Shown in pieces: positions 19,744-29,600 of a stretch of DNA of 64,000 bases. Made by a program: the position numbers and the translations under genes. Source of the DNA: an uncultured Marinobacter sp. (GTDB lineage: Bacteria; Pseudomonadota; Gammaproteobacteria; Pseudomonadales; Oleiphilaceae); contig NZ_CANLBK010000003.1 of the NCBI RefSeq assembly GCF_947488835.1, positions 372,001 to 436,000 on the forward strand. Direction: 5' to 3'. The stretch's first letter is position 1, and every line of letters begins with the position of its first letter. The notes beneath the pieces are model-generated. The model ran no database searches, was not told where the DNA came from, and saw nothing but the letters and a program-made list of their open reading frames with translations.

Positions 19744-22104
19744 ATGAACGTGACGGAAAATGAAAAAAGACGACTTTCTGCGGTTCTACGGCTGGGGATT
19801 CTCGACACTCCGCCAGAGGAGCGGTTTGAGCGCCTTACCCGAATTGCCCGCCAGCATTATCGGGTCAAAACCGCCTTGTTCACCGTGCTGGATCACGACC
19901 GCCAGTGGTTCAAATCACATCAGGGGCTCGAAGTTACTGAAACACCCCGCTCGGTAGCATTTTGCGATCATGCCATACGGCAGGATCATATTTTTGTCGT
20001 GGAAAACGCCTCCCTGGACCCACGGTTTCGCAACCATCCTTTTGTGTTGAATAGACCGCACATCCGCTTCTATGCAGGCATGCCGGTGCGCGAGCCCGGC
20101 GGCTTCAAAGTCGGCACCTTGTGCATCATCGACGACAGGCCCCGACAGTTCAGCGAGAAAGACCTGGATGTTCTCCGCACTCTGGCGACCATGGTGGAGG
20201 AGGAGCTGGAGCGCTCATACATTGAGTCGGATAAAAGCGAGTATGTACCTGTCTCCCAACTCAACCGGGCCATTCATCATGCCCAGAATGTCTTTCTCAC
20301 AAGCGACAACGAGCGCTCCGCATTCAGCCAGATGCTCAGTGACCTACTTGCCCTGACGGGCAGCCAGTTCGGGCTTATCGGCGAAGTTCTGCATAAGAGC
20401 AACGGCGCACCGTTTCTCAAGGTCGGCGCCATTACCAACATCGCGTGGAGCCCGGAAACCCAAGCCCTATATCAGGACGTGGAACGTCGGGGCATGGTGT
20501 TTGATCGCCTGGACAATATTCTCGGCCTACCCATGGTGTCCGGTGAGACCATCATCTCCAACAATCTGTCCCAGGATTCCCGGCGAGGTGGTTTGCCTCC
20601 AGGGCACCCGACTATCAATACATACATAGGTATCCCGGTGTTTTCCGGTGACACCCATCTGGGCATGATTGGCCTGGCGAACAGGGCCGAAGGCTACTCT
20701 CAGAAGCTTGCAGACGAACTGGCACCGCTCTCGCAAACCCTTGCCAATCTGATCGAACGCAAGCGCCTGTACGAGGAAAAAGGCAGCCATAAAAGAGATC
20801 TTGAACAGGCAGCGAATTACGACGCGCTCACCGGCCTGCCCAATCGCCACAGGCTCACCGAGTTGTTCGAACAGGAACTGTATGAAGCCGGCCAGAGAGA
20901 AGGCCAGGTGTCTGTGTGTTTTATCGACCTGGACGGTTTCAAGAGCATCAACGACGAGCACGGCCACGCTGTAGGGGACGCGGTTCTGAAATCCGTAGCC
21001 GAGAAACTCAAAGCAACGGTGCGCAGCCACGATATTGTGGCCCGTCTGGGCGGTGATGAGTTTGTGGCTATTCTCCGGGATGTAGGCGATGAACGGGTTT
21101 ACGCACGCCTTCTGGATGCCATCCGGCAGCCCATCAATTTTCGGCATAATGTACTGCAGGTTTCCGGCAGCATGGGCGTTACGGTGTACCCGGACGATAA
21201 CGTAGATTCCGACCTGCTCCTTCGCCATGCAGATCAGGCTATGTACGCTGCCAAGGAAAGCGGCAAGAACAACTTCAAGATATTCGATCTCCGCTCGCAT
21301 TCTTCCCGTAAAGAGCGGGTTCGAATATTGGAGCAAATCGATACGGCTCTGCGCCACCAGCAGCTAGAGCTGTACTACCAACCCAAGATCTGTTTCCACA
21401 ACCACTGTGTGAACGGCTTTGAAGCCCTCATCCGATGGAACCACCCAGAGGAAGGCGTTCTGGGCCCAGCGCATTTCCTGGAGCATATTGAATACACCGA
21501 GTATGCGCGCACATTGGGCAATTTTGTGATCCGCGAGGCCGCAAAGCAGCTTATGGCCTTTACCCAGAAAGATCTTCCCTACACGCTGAGCGTCAACCTT
21601 AGCCCCTGCCACTTCCTGAGCGAAGAGTTCAAAGACGATTTGTCGAGTGCACTGGAAGATTTACCGAGAGAGCTGCGCGGCCGCCTGATTCTGGAAATTC
21701 TCGAAACCACGGCGATGGACGACACTGAAACCGCTCTAAAGAACCTGAAAGCCAGCCGTGATCTGGGTGTGGATGTCGCTCTGGATGACTTCGGAACCGG
21801 GTATTCATCTCTGGATTATTTTCGGCGACTGCCTGCTCAAGAGATCAAAATTGACCGTTCGTTCGTAATGGATATGCTGAACGACTCGGACGACAGTATG
21901 ATTGTCAGTGCTATTGTCAGCCTGTCGAAAAGTTTCAATAGGCGGCTGGTCGCTGAAGGTATTGAGAGTGCCGAGGTTGAACAAAAACTGATTGAGCTTG
22001 GTTGCGATCTGGGCCAAGGCTTTTTTTACAGTAAGCCGTTGCCGCTTCCGGACGCCCTGCGCTGGGCAGAGCAGTTCCGGTGGGACGACAGGCTAACGAA
22101 ATAA
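19744..22104 (+). CDS. GAF-GAF-GGDEF-EAL cyclic-di-GMP signalling protein
   Basis: 786-residue soluble sensor/effector enzyme. A first GAF domain (about 20-160, with GTLCIIDDRPR) and a second (about 185-340, with TYIGIPVFSGDTHLGMIGLAN) are followed by a diguanylate cyclase domain with intact GGDEF (436-440) and an inhibitory I-site RSHD (427-430) five residues upstream. An EAL phosphodiesterase domain follows, with EAL (560-562), SVNLSP, EILETT, DDFGTGYSSLDYF (681-693) and AEGIE. Both catalytic sets look complete, so it may be bifunctional, with GAF ligands switching it. No transmembrane segment is visible. It appears to be monocistronic and regulated from the 265-base gap upstream. Confidence 0.94.
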   Translation: MNVTENEKRRLSAVLRLGILDTPPEERFERLTRIARQHYRVKTALFTVLDHDRQWFKSHQGLEVTETPRSVAFCDHAIRQDHIFVVENASLDPRFRNHPFVLNRPHIRFYAGMPVREPGGFKVGTLCIIDDRPRQFSEKDLDVLRTLATMVEEELERSYIESDKSEYVPVSQLNRAIHHAQNVFLTSDNERSAFSQMLSDLLALTGSQFGLIGEVLHKSNGAPFLKVGAITNIAWSPETQALYQDVERRGMVFDRLDNILGLPMVSGETIISNNLSQDSRRGGLPPGHPTINTYIGIPVFSGDTHLGMIGLANRAEGYSQKLADELAPLSQTLANLIERKRLYEEKGSHKRDLEQAANYDALTGLPNRHRLTELFEQELYEAGQREGQVSVCFIDLDGFKSINDEHGHAVGDAVLKSVAEKLKATVRSHDIVARLGGDEFVAILRDVGDERVYARLLDAIRQPINFRHNVLQVSGSMGVTVYPDDNVDSDLLLRHADQAMYAAKESGKNNFKIFDLRSHSSRKERVRILEQIDTALRHQQLELYYQPKICFHNHCVNGFEALIRWNHPEEGVLGPAHFLEHIEYTEYARTLGNFVIREAAKQLMAFTQKDLPYTLSVNLSPCHFLSEEFKDDLSSALEDLPRELRGRLILEILETTAMDDTETALKNLKASRDLGVDVALDDFGTGYSSLDYFRRLPAQEIKIDRSFVMDMLNDSDDSMIVSAIVSLSKSFNRRLVAEGIESAEVEQKLIELGCDLGQGFFYSKPLPLPDALRWAEQFRWDDRLTK

Positions 22105-22147
22105 CGCCAACCGCGCAGATCGACGGCGCGACACGGGAGAATAGAGC

Positions 22148-22519
22148 ATGATTGGATACGTCACCATTGGTGTCAGCGATATGGAAAAAGCCAAGAAATT
22201 CTACACAGAGCTTCTGGCCGATATGGGCGCGAAGCTTCTGCTGGATATGGGCCGAATTGCGTTCATTGGCGAAAGCATGAAATCCCCTATGCTGGCGGTT
22301 TGCACGCCCTTCGACGGCTCCCCAAACCACCCGGGTAACGGCAATATGCTGGCCTTGCAGCCCGGCTCGAAAGAGGCGGTTGATACCTACTACAAGAAGG
22401 CCATTGAACTGGGTGCAACCTGCGACGGCGAGCCCGGGCAGCGTATTCCAAACCAGTTTTACGGTGCCTATGTGAAAGATCCTGACGGCAACAAGCTGGC
22501 ATTTTTCCAGTTCGGTTAA
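22148..22519 (+). CDS. VOC family (glyoxalase/bleomycin-resistance fold) protein
   Basis: 123-residue single-domain vicinal-oxygen-chelate protein. It has the typical opening IGYVTIGVSDMEKAKKFYTELL and the ending FYGAYVKDPDGNKLAFFQFG, where paired beta-alpha-beta-beta-beta units form a metal-binding cup. Candidate substrate is unknown; relatives include glyoxalases, dioxygenases and antibiotic-binding proteins. It starts 43 bases after the GGDEF-EAL gene and may be read from the same transcript. Confidence 0.85.
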   Translation: MIGYVTIGVSDMEKAKKFYTELLADMGAKLLLDMGRIAFIGESMKSPMLAVCTPFDGSPNHPGNGNMLALQPGSKEAVDTYYKKAIELGATCDGEPGQRIPNQFYGAYVKDPDGNKLAFFQFG

Positions 22520-22530
22520 TCCGTTGCACC

Positions 22531-22570
22531 TCAAGACTGAGACTGCGCTATTCGGTGGTCTCAGTCTTGA
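22531..22570. terminator. Perfect 13-bp hairpin between convergent VOC and helicase genes
   Basis: Arms 22531-22543 and 22558-22570 are exact inverted repeats separated by 14 bases. The right arm lies inside the last codons of the helicase gene. It has no T-run on either side, so it is a stable 3' structure and possibly a two-way transcript end rather than a classical terminator. Confidence 0.55.
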
Positions 22571-24812
22571 ACCACCACCCAGGTAATAATCCCCGAATCT
22601 GCGGCTGTGTAAAGCGGTCGTCAATCAGCCAGATCACTCCACGATCGTCTGGCGTGCGAATTACCCGGCCAGCAGCCTGAGCCACTTTCTGTAAACCCGG
22701 AATCAGATAGGTGTAGTCATAGCCCGCACCAAAGCGCTTGTGCAGGCGGTTTTTGAGAACCTCATGCCAGGCATCAAAGGGTGGTAGGCCCAAGGTAGCC
22801 ACAAACGCGCCAATCAACTGCTCGCCCGGCAAATCGATACCTTCACTGAACACGCCTCCCAGAACTGCAAAGGCAACGCTGCCAGATTCTTCCCGAAAGC
22901 CTGCCAGAAAATCGTTCCGTTGTTGCGGGCTCATCCCAGAATGCTGGGAACGCTGAGGTACACCCGGGGCATTCTCGGCCAAAGCCGCACTCACTTGATT
23001 CAGGTATTTAAAGCTGCTGAAAAAGGCCAAATAGTGCCCGGGGCGCTCCCGGTATTGATTCGCGATCAGCTCGGAAATTGGCTCTACCGATGCCTCGCGG
23101 TGCGCCTGTCGAGTGCTGATCTTTGGGGTGAACTGCACCTGCAACTGATCGGCACTGAAGGGGCTTGGCAGCGAGATAAAACGGCTATTCTCCGGCAAGC
23201 CCAGCAAGTCCCTGTAATACACGCCGGGGCTGAGGGTGGCAGAGAACAGCAGTACTGAGGCGGCGGCCTGGAAGCGATCCCGCAGGAAATCCGCCGGTAC
23301 CAAGTTCTGAATAGTAACGCTTGCTCGCCCCCGGCCTTCGCGGCGAAATTCACAGAGGGAGTGATCGCCAAAGGAATCCGCCAACTTCATGAAGGCGACG
23401 GACTCGAACAATACTTCCTGCAACGCCAAGTCCGGCGGGTTATCGGCCAGGTAATCTGACAACCCGGATACCAACCCCAGCAGGCTGCCAGTCAGCGCAG
23501 CGGGAAGCTCATCGAGAAATACCGGCGTGCTACCTTTCTCTGAATGATCACGGATAACACCCTGCCAAGCTCGGGCGGTGCGATCGAGATGCGGTTTCAG
23601 AACCTTGGGTGCGGTTTTTCGGACTTTAAGAAGCCGCTGTTGATCCAGCTGCACCGAATACATGCCCCGCCCGCGATCCACCAGATTGTGGGCTTCATCC
23701 ACAAGCACTGCGGTTTTCCAGTTGTTCTGCCGGGTGAGACCGTGAAGCAGGGCAGACTGATCAAACATCCGGTTTACATCGCCAATGATGACATCGCACC
23801 AACGGGCCATTTCCTGCGCCAGAAAATAGGGGCAGATGTCGTGACCTGCGGCGATCTTTGCCAGCGCCTCCTGAGTGAGGGATGAGCCCGCCTGAGCAGC
23901 CTCGGCGCGGGCATCTGGCAGCCGATCAAAAAAGCCTTTGGCCAGGGGGCAGGAATCACCGTGGCAGGCTTTATTCGGGTGTTCACAGGCATCGGACTTG
24001 GCCACCAGCTCCAAAGTGCGGAGTGGCCAGATCTGCGGTTCTTCCTGCGCAGCCCGTAAACGCTCTACCGCGTCCACCGCCAGCTGCCGGGCGGTATTTC
24101 GACAGGTGAGATAAGCCAGTCGGTCGTGATTGGCTGTGGGCATGGCCATCAGCGCCGGGAACAGAGTGCCCAGGGTTTTACCCAAGCCTGTAGGTGCTTC
24201 CAACAGCAAGGTTTCGCCTTTTACGGTGTTTTTATAAACCGTTTCGGCAAGCTGTCGTTGGCGGGGGCGAAACTGTTTAAACGGAAAACGCAGCCCGGCC
24301 AGACGAATATCCCGCTGCTCCCGGTGGTGGGCTTCCTGTTCGGCCCATAACCGGTACTGCCCACACAAAACTTCAAGCTCTTGCCAAAGCTCCTTGGCGG
24401 TGGCGGTTTCAGTCATCGGTGTTTCCCGGTTGTTGCCGATATTGAAGTACACCAGCGACAACTTCAGGGTTTTTCGGTTTTCCTGTTTGCAGAGTAGGGC
24501 GCCGTAGGCTCTTAGCTGGGCTCGATGCAACGCCCGTTGATAGGGCCGTATTCGGGATAAGTCACCACGGTGGGTTTTGATTTCTTCCAGCAGGCCAGAG
24601 TGGGGGTTATACACATCGGCCCGGCCGTATAGCTCTATTCCCAAGCACTTACCGGTAAGTGAATACTCGCTTTTATAACCGTACCCGCGTTTACCCTGAA
24701 TGGCTTGATGGCCAAGAATGCCCTCTTCAGCGCTGGGAGCCGGAGTGTAGCGAAAGTCCAGATCGCCTTCTCGGGCAGCAAATTCGCAAAGGGTTCGAAC
24801 CGCGACCCTCAT
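22548..24812 (-). CDS. XPD/DinG-type Fe-S helicase fused to an N-terminal Cas4/RecB-like nuclease domain
   Basis: 754-residue two-part protein. The N-terminal ~125 residues look like a PDDEXK nuclease of the Cas4/RecB family: GRADVY (D66), EEIK (E77, K79) and QLRAY (Q99, Y103) give the D, ExK and QxxxY motifs. The rest is a superfamily 2 helicase: Walker A EAPTGLGKT (205-213), four cysteines (C276, C283, C288, C327) placed like the XPD/DinG iron-sulfur cluster, VDEAH (371-375), and C-terminal SATL, SEGID and QAAGRVIR motifs. The ATG at 24812 overlaps the stop of the FAN1-type gene (ATGA), indicating translational coupling. It probably processes branched or damaged DNA with FAN1. Related proteins of this architecture are known in bacteria but the exact role is unclear to me. 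Confidence 0.88.
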   Translation of the reverse strand: MRVAVRTLCEFAAREGDLDFRYTPAPSAEEGILGHQAIQGKRGYGYKSEYSLTGKCLGIELYGRADVYNPHSGLLEEIKTHRGDLSRIRPYQRALHRAQLRAYGALLCKQENRKTLKLSLVYFNIGNNRETPMTETATAKELWQELEVLCGQYRLWAEQEAHHREQRDIRLAGLRFPFKQFRPRQRQLAETVYKNTVKGETLLLEAPTGLGKTLGTLFPALMAMPTANHDRLAYLTCRNTARQLAVDAVERLRAAQEEPQIWPLRTLELVAKSDACEHPNKACHGDSCPLAKGFFDRLPDARAEAAQAGSSLTQEALAKIAAGHDICPYFLAQEMARWCDVIIGDVNRMFDQSALLHGLTRQNNWKTAVLVDEAHNLVDRGRGMYSVQLDQQRLLKVRKTAPKVLKPHLDRTARAWQGVIRDHSEKGSTPVFLDELPAALTGSLLGLVSGLSDYLADNPPDLALQEVLFESVAFMKLADSFGDHSLCEFRREGRGRASVTIQNLVPADFLRDRFQAAASVLLFSATLSPGVYYRDLLGLPENSRFISLPSPFSADQLQVQFTPKISTRQAHREASVEPISELIANQYRERPGHYLAFFSSFKYLNQVSAALAENAPGVPQRSQHSGMSPQQRNDFLAGFREESGSVAFAVLGGVFSEGIDLPGEQLIGAFVATLGLPPFDAWHEVLKNRLHKRFGAGYDYTYLIPGLQKVAQAAGRVIRTPDDRGVIWLIDDRFTQPQIRGLLPGWWFKTETTE

Positions 24813-26503
24813 GTTGTTACCTCGCTGTCTTGCCAGCGGAGGTAACACACGCTGGCGGCAATGCCCTTACGGGCAAAGAAATGCAGCCAGCGGATTTGAT
24901 GATCCTGCAGTCGGTCGCCCGGGCCTTTTACTTCGATCATTTCATAACTAGGCCGATTTTCGCCGATTTGCATCGAAAACTTAATAAGATCCGGCAAACC
25001 GCTTCGGTGTTCGCGGATATTCAATAAGATCCGTTCAAATATAACCCGCAAGTCTGCGGCGGGAATTCTATCCAGTGCAAGATTCAGCAATTCCTCATTC
25101 AACGCTGGCCAAATCACAAAGGGGTTAGTGATGCCTTGTTTGGCTGCGTAGTTATCCAGAATTGTCTGGCGATAGCTGCCATTCTTCAGTGCAGCAAAAC
25201 ACTCATCGAACGATTCTTGACGGCGACTCACAAAATCTTCCCGCACCAAGTCTGCGGGGCCTGTATGGAAGGGATGAAAGAAGGCGCCGGGAATGGCTTT
25301 GAATATAGTGTGCCAGCACAGCAAGCCGAACAGGCCGTTAATCAGTGTGTTTTCAACATAGAACACAGGCGCATCCGGCGTGGAAAGGTGATCCCGAACC
25401 ACTTCTTCCACCGAGCTGGCGGATATCGGCAAGGTTAGTGTGAACTCGCGGATTTCAGGATTCACCGGCGCAGGCGGAACTGGCTCGCCCACCTTTTTAG
25501 CCAACCGCTTAACAATGCGGGCCAACCCCTGAGCTTCGGCATCGCTTAGCTCCTGGTTTTGCCAGTGTGCCGCAATATTCCAAGCTTCCTCGAAGCGTTT
25601 CATTCGCTCCAGCAGCCGCAGCTGTTTTAATCTGGCCTCTCGGTGCCTGCTGGCAGCCAGTGCCTGCAATGCCAGCTCCCGGTCACCCTGTCGTTCCGCC
25701 TGCCGCCCCAACTCAAGCAACAGACGATCACGGCGGCTGGTTAGCCAGGGGTTGTCCGTAGCCGCCGGAAGATCAGCATAAACCTCAGCGGCGGGCACGC
25801 CAGCATCCAGGCTCTCCCGGCAGTGGTGCATGGCCAGGTAAGTATCCACCTTGCTACGATGAGTGAACGCCCGCGCTTCAGGGGTAAACTCAACCCGTTC
25901 ATAGCGATGATGGCCTAGCTCCACCAACACAAAATCCGACCAGCTCTGGCGCAGGTTGCCGAAGAACATCAGGCGGATGCGGTCAAACAAAGCCATGTGG
26001 CTGACCTGCACCACCGGCGAAGCCGTGTCATTAAACCAGTCTGCCAGTGAGCGAGCATCGGCAAAGGCTCCCTGCAGGGTTTCCTTCATTCGGGCTTTGG
26101 GGAGATTTTTGGCAAGCCCGACTTGCTCCAGCATTGGTGCAAAGGCCATCCGCAGTTCAGCCAGAGTGAACAGACGGAAAATATCATCCAGAGCCAGCAG
26201 AGGATCGGCATCCAGCCAGTCACCGGCAACCAGTTCATCCAATGCTTCTGCTTCCGGGCGCCCCAACTCCGGGTAATTCAGCTTGTCTGTACGAAACAGA
26301 TCACCTGTGCGCATCACCATACGAGTGAGCAGAGCACGGGCAGCGCGAGGCAACTCAAAAAAATCGCGCAAGCAGCCTCGCTCTGATTCGAGCAGTAAAT
26401 CCGAGTGATGATTCGCCACCCATGAGACAACCGTTTCCATGTTTTGCAGGTAGTACAGAGGGTTTTCGAGATCTGCGGCGGTGGGCCGGAGATGCTTACT
26501 CAT
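24809..26503 (-). CDS. FAN1-like structure-specific nuclease (VRR-NUC domain)
   Basis: 564-residue bacterial homologue of Fanconi-associated nuclease 1. The C-terminal VRR-NUC domain (about 495-555) has the catalytic pattern SGLPDLIKF followed by MIEVKGPGDRLQDHQIRW, which supplies PD, ExK and Q residues. The N-terminal and middle parts are alpha-helical, with an SAP-like/TPR-like arrangement expected for FAN1. Length is close to Pseudomonas aeruginosa FAN1 (about 560, recalled), whose crystal structure shows a 5'-flap and interstrand-crosslink-processing nuclease. It is translationally coupled to the nuclease-helicase gene downstream and is divergent from recC. Confidence 0.9.
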   Translation of the reverse strand: MSKHLRPTAADLENPLYYLQNMETVVSWVANHHSDLLLESERGCLRDFFELPRAARALLTRMVMRTGDLFRTDKLNYPELGRPEAEALDELVAGDWLDADPLLALDDIFRLFTLAELRMAFAPMLEQVGLAKNLPKARMKETLQGAFADARSLADWFNDTASPVVQVSHMALFDRIRLMFFGNLRQSWSDFVLVELGHHRYERVEFTPEARAFTHRSKVDTYLAMHHCRESLDAGVPAAEVYADLPAATDNPWLTSRRDRLLLELGRQAERQGDRELALQALAASRHREARLKQLRLLERMKRFEEAWNIAAHWQNQELSDAEAQGLARIVKRLAKKVGEPVPPAPVNPEIREFTLTLPISASSVEEVVRDHLSTPDAPVFYVENTLINGLFGLLCWHTIFKAIPGAFFHPFHTGPADLVREDFVSRRQESFDECFAALKNGSYRQTILDNYAAKQGITNPFVIWPALNEELLNLALDRIPAADLRVIFERILLNIREHRSGLPDLIKFSMQIGENRPSYEMIEVKGPGDRLQDHQIRWLHFFARKGIAASVCYLRWQDSEVTT

Positions 26504-26663
26504 AATGACAAAACCTATTAGGACGACACAACTTGTCGCTTCATTTCATTATATTGTCCACGGCACCTAGTCTGATTCTCTCATCAGTTGCGGTACTCTT
26601 TACTACTTGCTGCAAGCACAATGCCCTGATCACGGTTGATACGATAATCCGATAAGGAAAAGC

Positions 26664-29600
26664 ATGCCCGTACATTCTGCCATCACCCCCGGTTTTCACG
26701 CCGTCCACGCAAACCATCTCGAAGACCTGCGCCGGGCGGTGGTGTTTATCTGCCAGCAGAACCCACTGCCGCCGCTACAGAGCGAGACGTTTCTGGTGCA
26801 GAGCAACGGTATTGCCCAGTGGTTGAAGCTGGCGCTGGCAGAAAAGCGTTCAGAAGATGGCAGCGAAGGTGGTTTGGGCATAGCTGCGGGTATGGATTTT
26901 CTGTTCCCCGCGCGTTTTATCTGGCAAGCCTACCGGGCCGTACTGCCGGATGGTGAGGTGCCGGAGCAATCCCCCTTTGATAAGCGCCGATTGGTGTGGC
27001 GGCTGTATCGGCTACTACCGGAACTGGTTCATACAGACGACGTATTCAACCCGCTGGCGCGCTTTCTGGAAGGCAGTGATACGGATTTGCGAGCATTCCA
27101 GTTGGCCGAAAAAGTAGCGGATTTGTTCGACCAGTATCAGGTGTTCCGCGCTGACTGGCTGGCCGCCTGGGAGCAGGGCCGGGATGTGGTGATCACCGCT
27201 CGCGGCGAAGAAAAGCCGGTTGAGGACGATACCCTTTGGCAACCGATGCTCTGGCGCAAGCTGGTGGAAGACACAGGCGCTGAAGCCCACACCAGCCGTT
27301 CGCAGATTCACACACGGTTTATGGCTGAAGGTCAGCGAATTACTGCGCCTGCTCATCCGAGCCGTTTGCCCAAGCGCATCGTAGTATTCGGGGTTTCGTC
27401 GCTGCCGCGCCAAGCTTTGGAAGCTCTATATGTGCTGAGCCGTTTCAGCCAGGTGGTACTGTGCGTTCACAACCCGTCGCAGTTCTACTGGGCGGATATT
27501 GTCAGCGACCGCGAATTACTGAAAGCCGAACGCAAGCGAGGCAAGGTTCACCAGACACTGTCGAAGATTGAAGATGCCGACCAGCTGCATCAGCACGCAA
27601 ATCCACTGCTGGCAGCTTGGGGAAAGCAGGGCCGGGACTACATTCGTTTGCTGGATGAATTCGACAATCCGGATGAGTATCGCGCCAGCTTCCAGACGCC
27701 AGATCAAAAGATCGATATCTTCTCCGAACACGGATCGGATCAGGCTCCCTGCCTGCTGCATCAGCTTCAAAATGACATCTACAATCTGACGCCCCTTCAG
27801 GAAATCCGGAATGAACAGCGCGAACTCGATCTGGATCACGACCATTCCATAGCCTTCCACGATGCCCACAGCCCGCAACGGGAAGTGGAGATTCTGCACG
27901 ATCAGCTGCTGGCTGCCTTCAACGCAGATGCCACTTTGCGGCCCCGGGATGTGATGGTGATGGTGCCGGATATCAACGTCTATGCGCCCCATATTCAGGC
28001 GGTGTTTGGTCGCTACACTTCCGGCCTCAAGCGCCACATTCCGTTCACCATTTCCGATCAGGGCCAACGCCACCACGAGCCTGTGTTGATTGCCCTGGAA
28101 ACGCTCATGTCGTTGCCCCGCAGCCGTTTCGGGGTGAGTGAGATCATCAGCCTGCTGGAAGTGCCCGGGGTTCGCGATCGCTTTGAAATTGCCGAAGAGG
28201 AAATCCCCTTGGCACGGCGCTGGGTGGAAGGCGCTAACATTCGCTGGGGCCTGCACAGTGCTCACCGGGAAAGTCTTGAACTACCTGCCGGTCTGGATCG
28301 CAACACCTGGCAATCGGGCCTGCGCTCCATGCTGTTAGGTTATGGCATGGGCGACGATGAGCCTTGGGCAGGTGTTCAGCCCTACGGCGAAATCGGCGGG
28401 CTGCAAGCCAGCCTGGCTGGGCGACTTGGCGAGTTTGTGTATCGCCTGGAAACCTTATGGCAAGAGTTGCAGGCAAGCCGCACACCCCAAGAGTGGGAAG
28501 AACTCTTTTCCACCATGCTGGAGCAGTTTTTCCACAAGGTAGAAGGGCATGATCTGTTGCTGCTGAACCGCTTTCGCCGGCAGCTGGAGCAGTGGCTGGA
28601 AGACACGATGGCCGCAGGGCTGGATGAACAATCGCTACCGCTGAATATCGTGAAGGACGTTTTACTGGAAGGCCTGGATGAGGGCGGTCTGAACCAGCGC
28701 TTTTTGGCCGGCAAGGTAAACTTCGCCACACTCATGCCCATGCGTGCGATTCCCTTCCGTAAAGTGTGCCTGCTGGGCATGAACGACGGGGACTACCCGC
28801 GCTCGCGGCCACCAGTGGATTTTGATCTAATGGCTCAGGATTACCGGCCGGGTGATCGTTCTCGCCGGGAAGACGACCGCTACCTGTTTCTCGAAGCCAT
28901 GCACTCAGCCCGCGAGCAGCTGTACATCAGCTGGGTAGGGCGCAGCATTCGCGACGACTCGCCGCGGCCACCGTCCGTACTGGTCGGCCAGCTGCAAGAT
29001 CATCTCGACAGCTTGTGGCAGGTGCCAGGAAAACCAAAGGATTCCGTAACCGCCGCACTGACCACCAGCCACCCGCTGCAACCGTTCAGCCGGGATTATT
29101 TCCCCCAGGTACAGCATGCGCGCAGCCTGTTCACCTACGAGCACGAATGGCGCGGCGCTCATGGCAACGAAGCAGAAGAGCGGCGCGAGCCGCAAACGGC
29201 CCTGCCGTATCAGCAACCCGAGGAACCCATCACCCTCAACGATCTCGCTGGCTTTCTGAAAAAGCCTGTGGATACGTTTTATCAGCGCCGTTTGCAGGTG
29301 CGTTTCGAGGATGTGGAAGACGACGACACGGATAACGAGAACTTTGAGTTGAACGGCCTTGATCGTTGGCGCCTGGATACCGAACTGATTGAGCAAGGTC
29401 TTCTGAAAGCCAGTAATGAAGACGACCTGCACGAGCGGCTGGAAAGCACGTTGGATCGCATGGCACGGCGTGGCGACCTGGGTATGGGCGTCACCGAACA
29501 CAGATTGCGCAGCGACCTCTCCGGCCGCTTGCCGGATCTGTTCCAGCGCTATCAAAGCGCACTGGCGGAATGGCCCGAAACGATCAACGAGCCGTTAACG

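Noticed and set aside
20527..21357. 276-residue minus-strand ORF opposite the GGDEF gene
   Set aside because: Antisense mirror of the GAF/GGDEF-coding frame.
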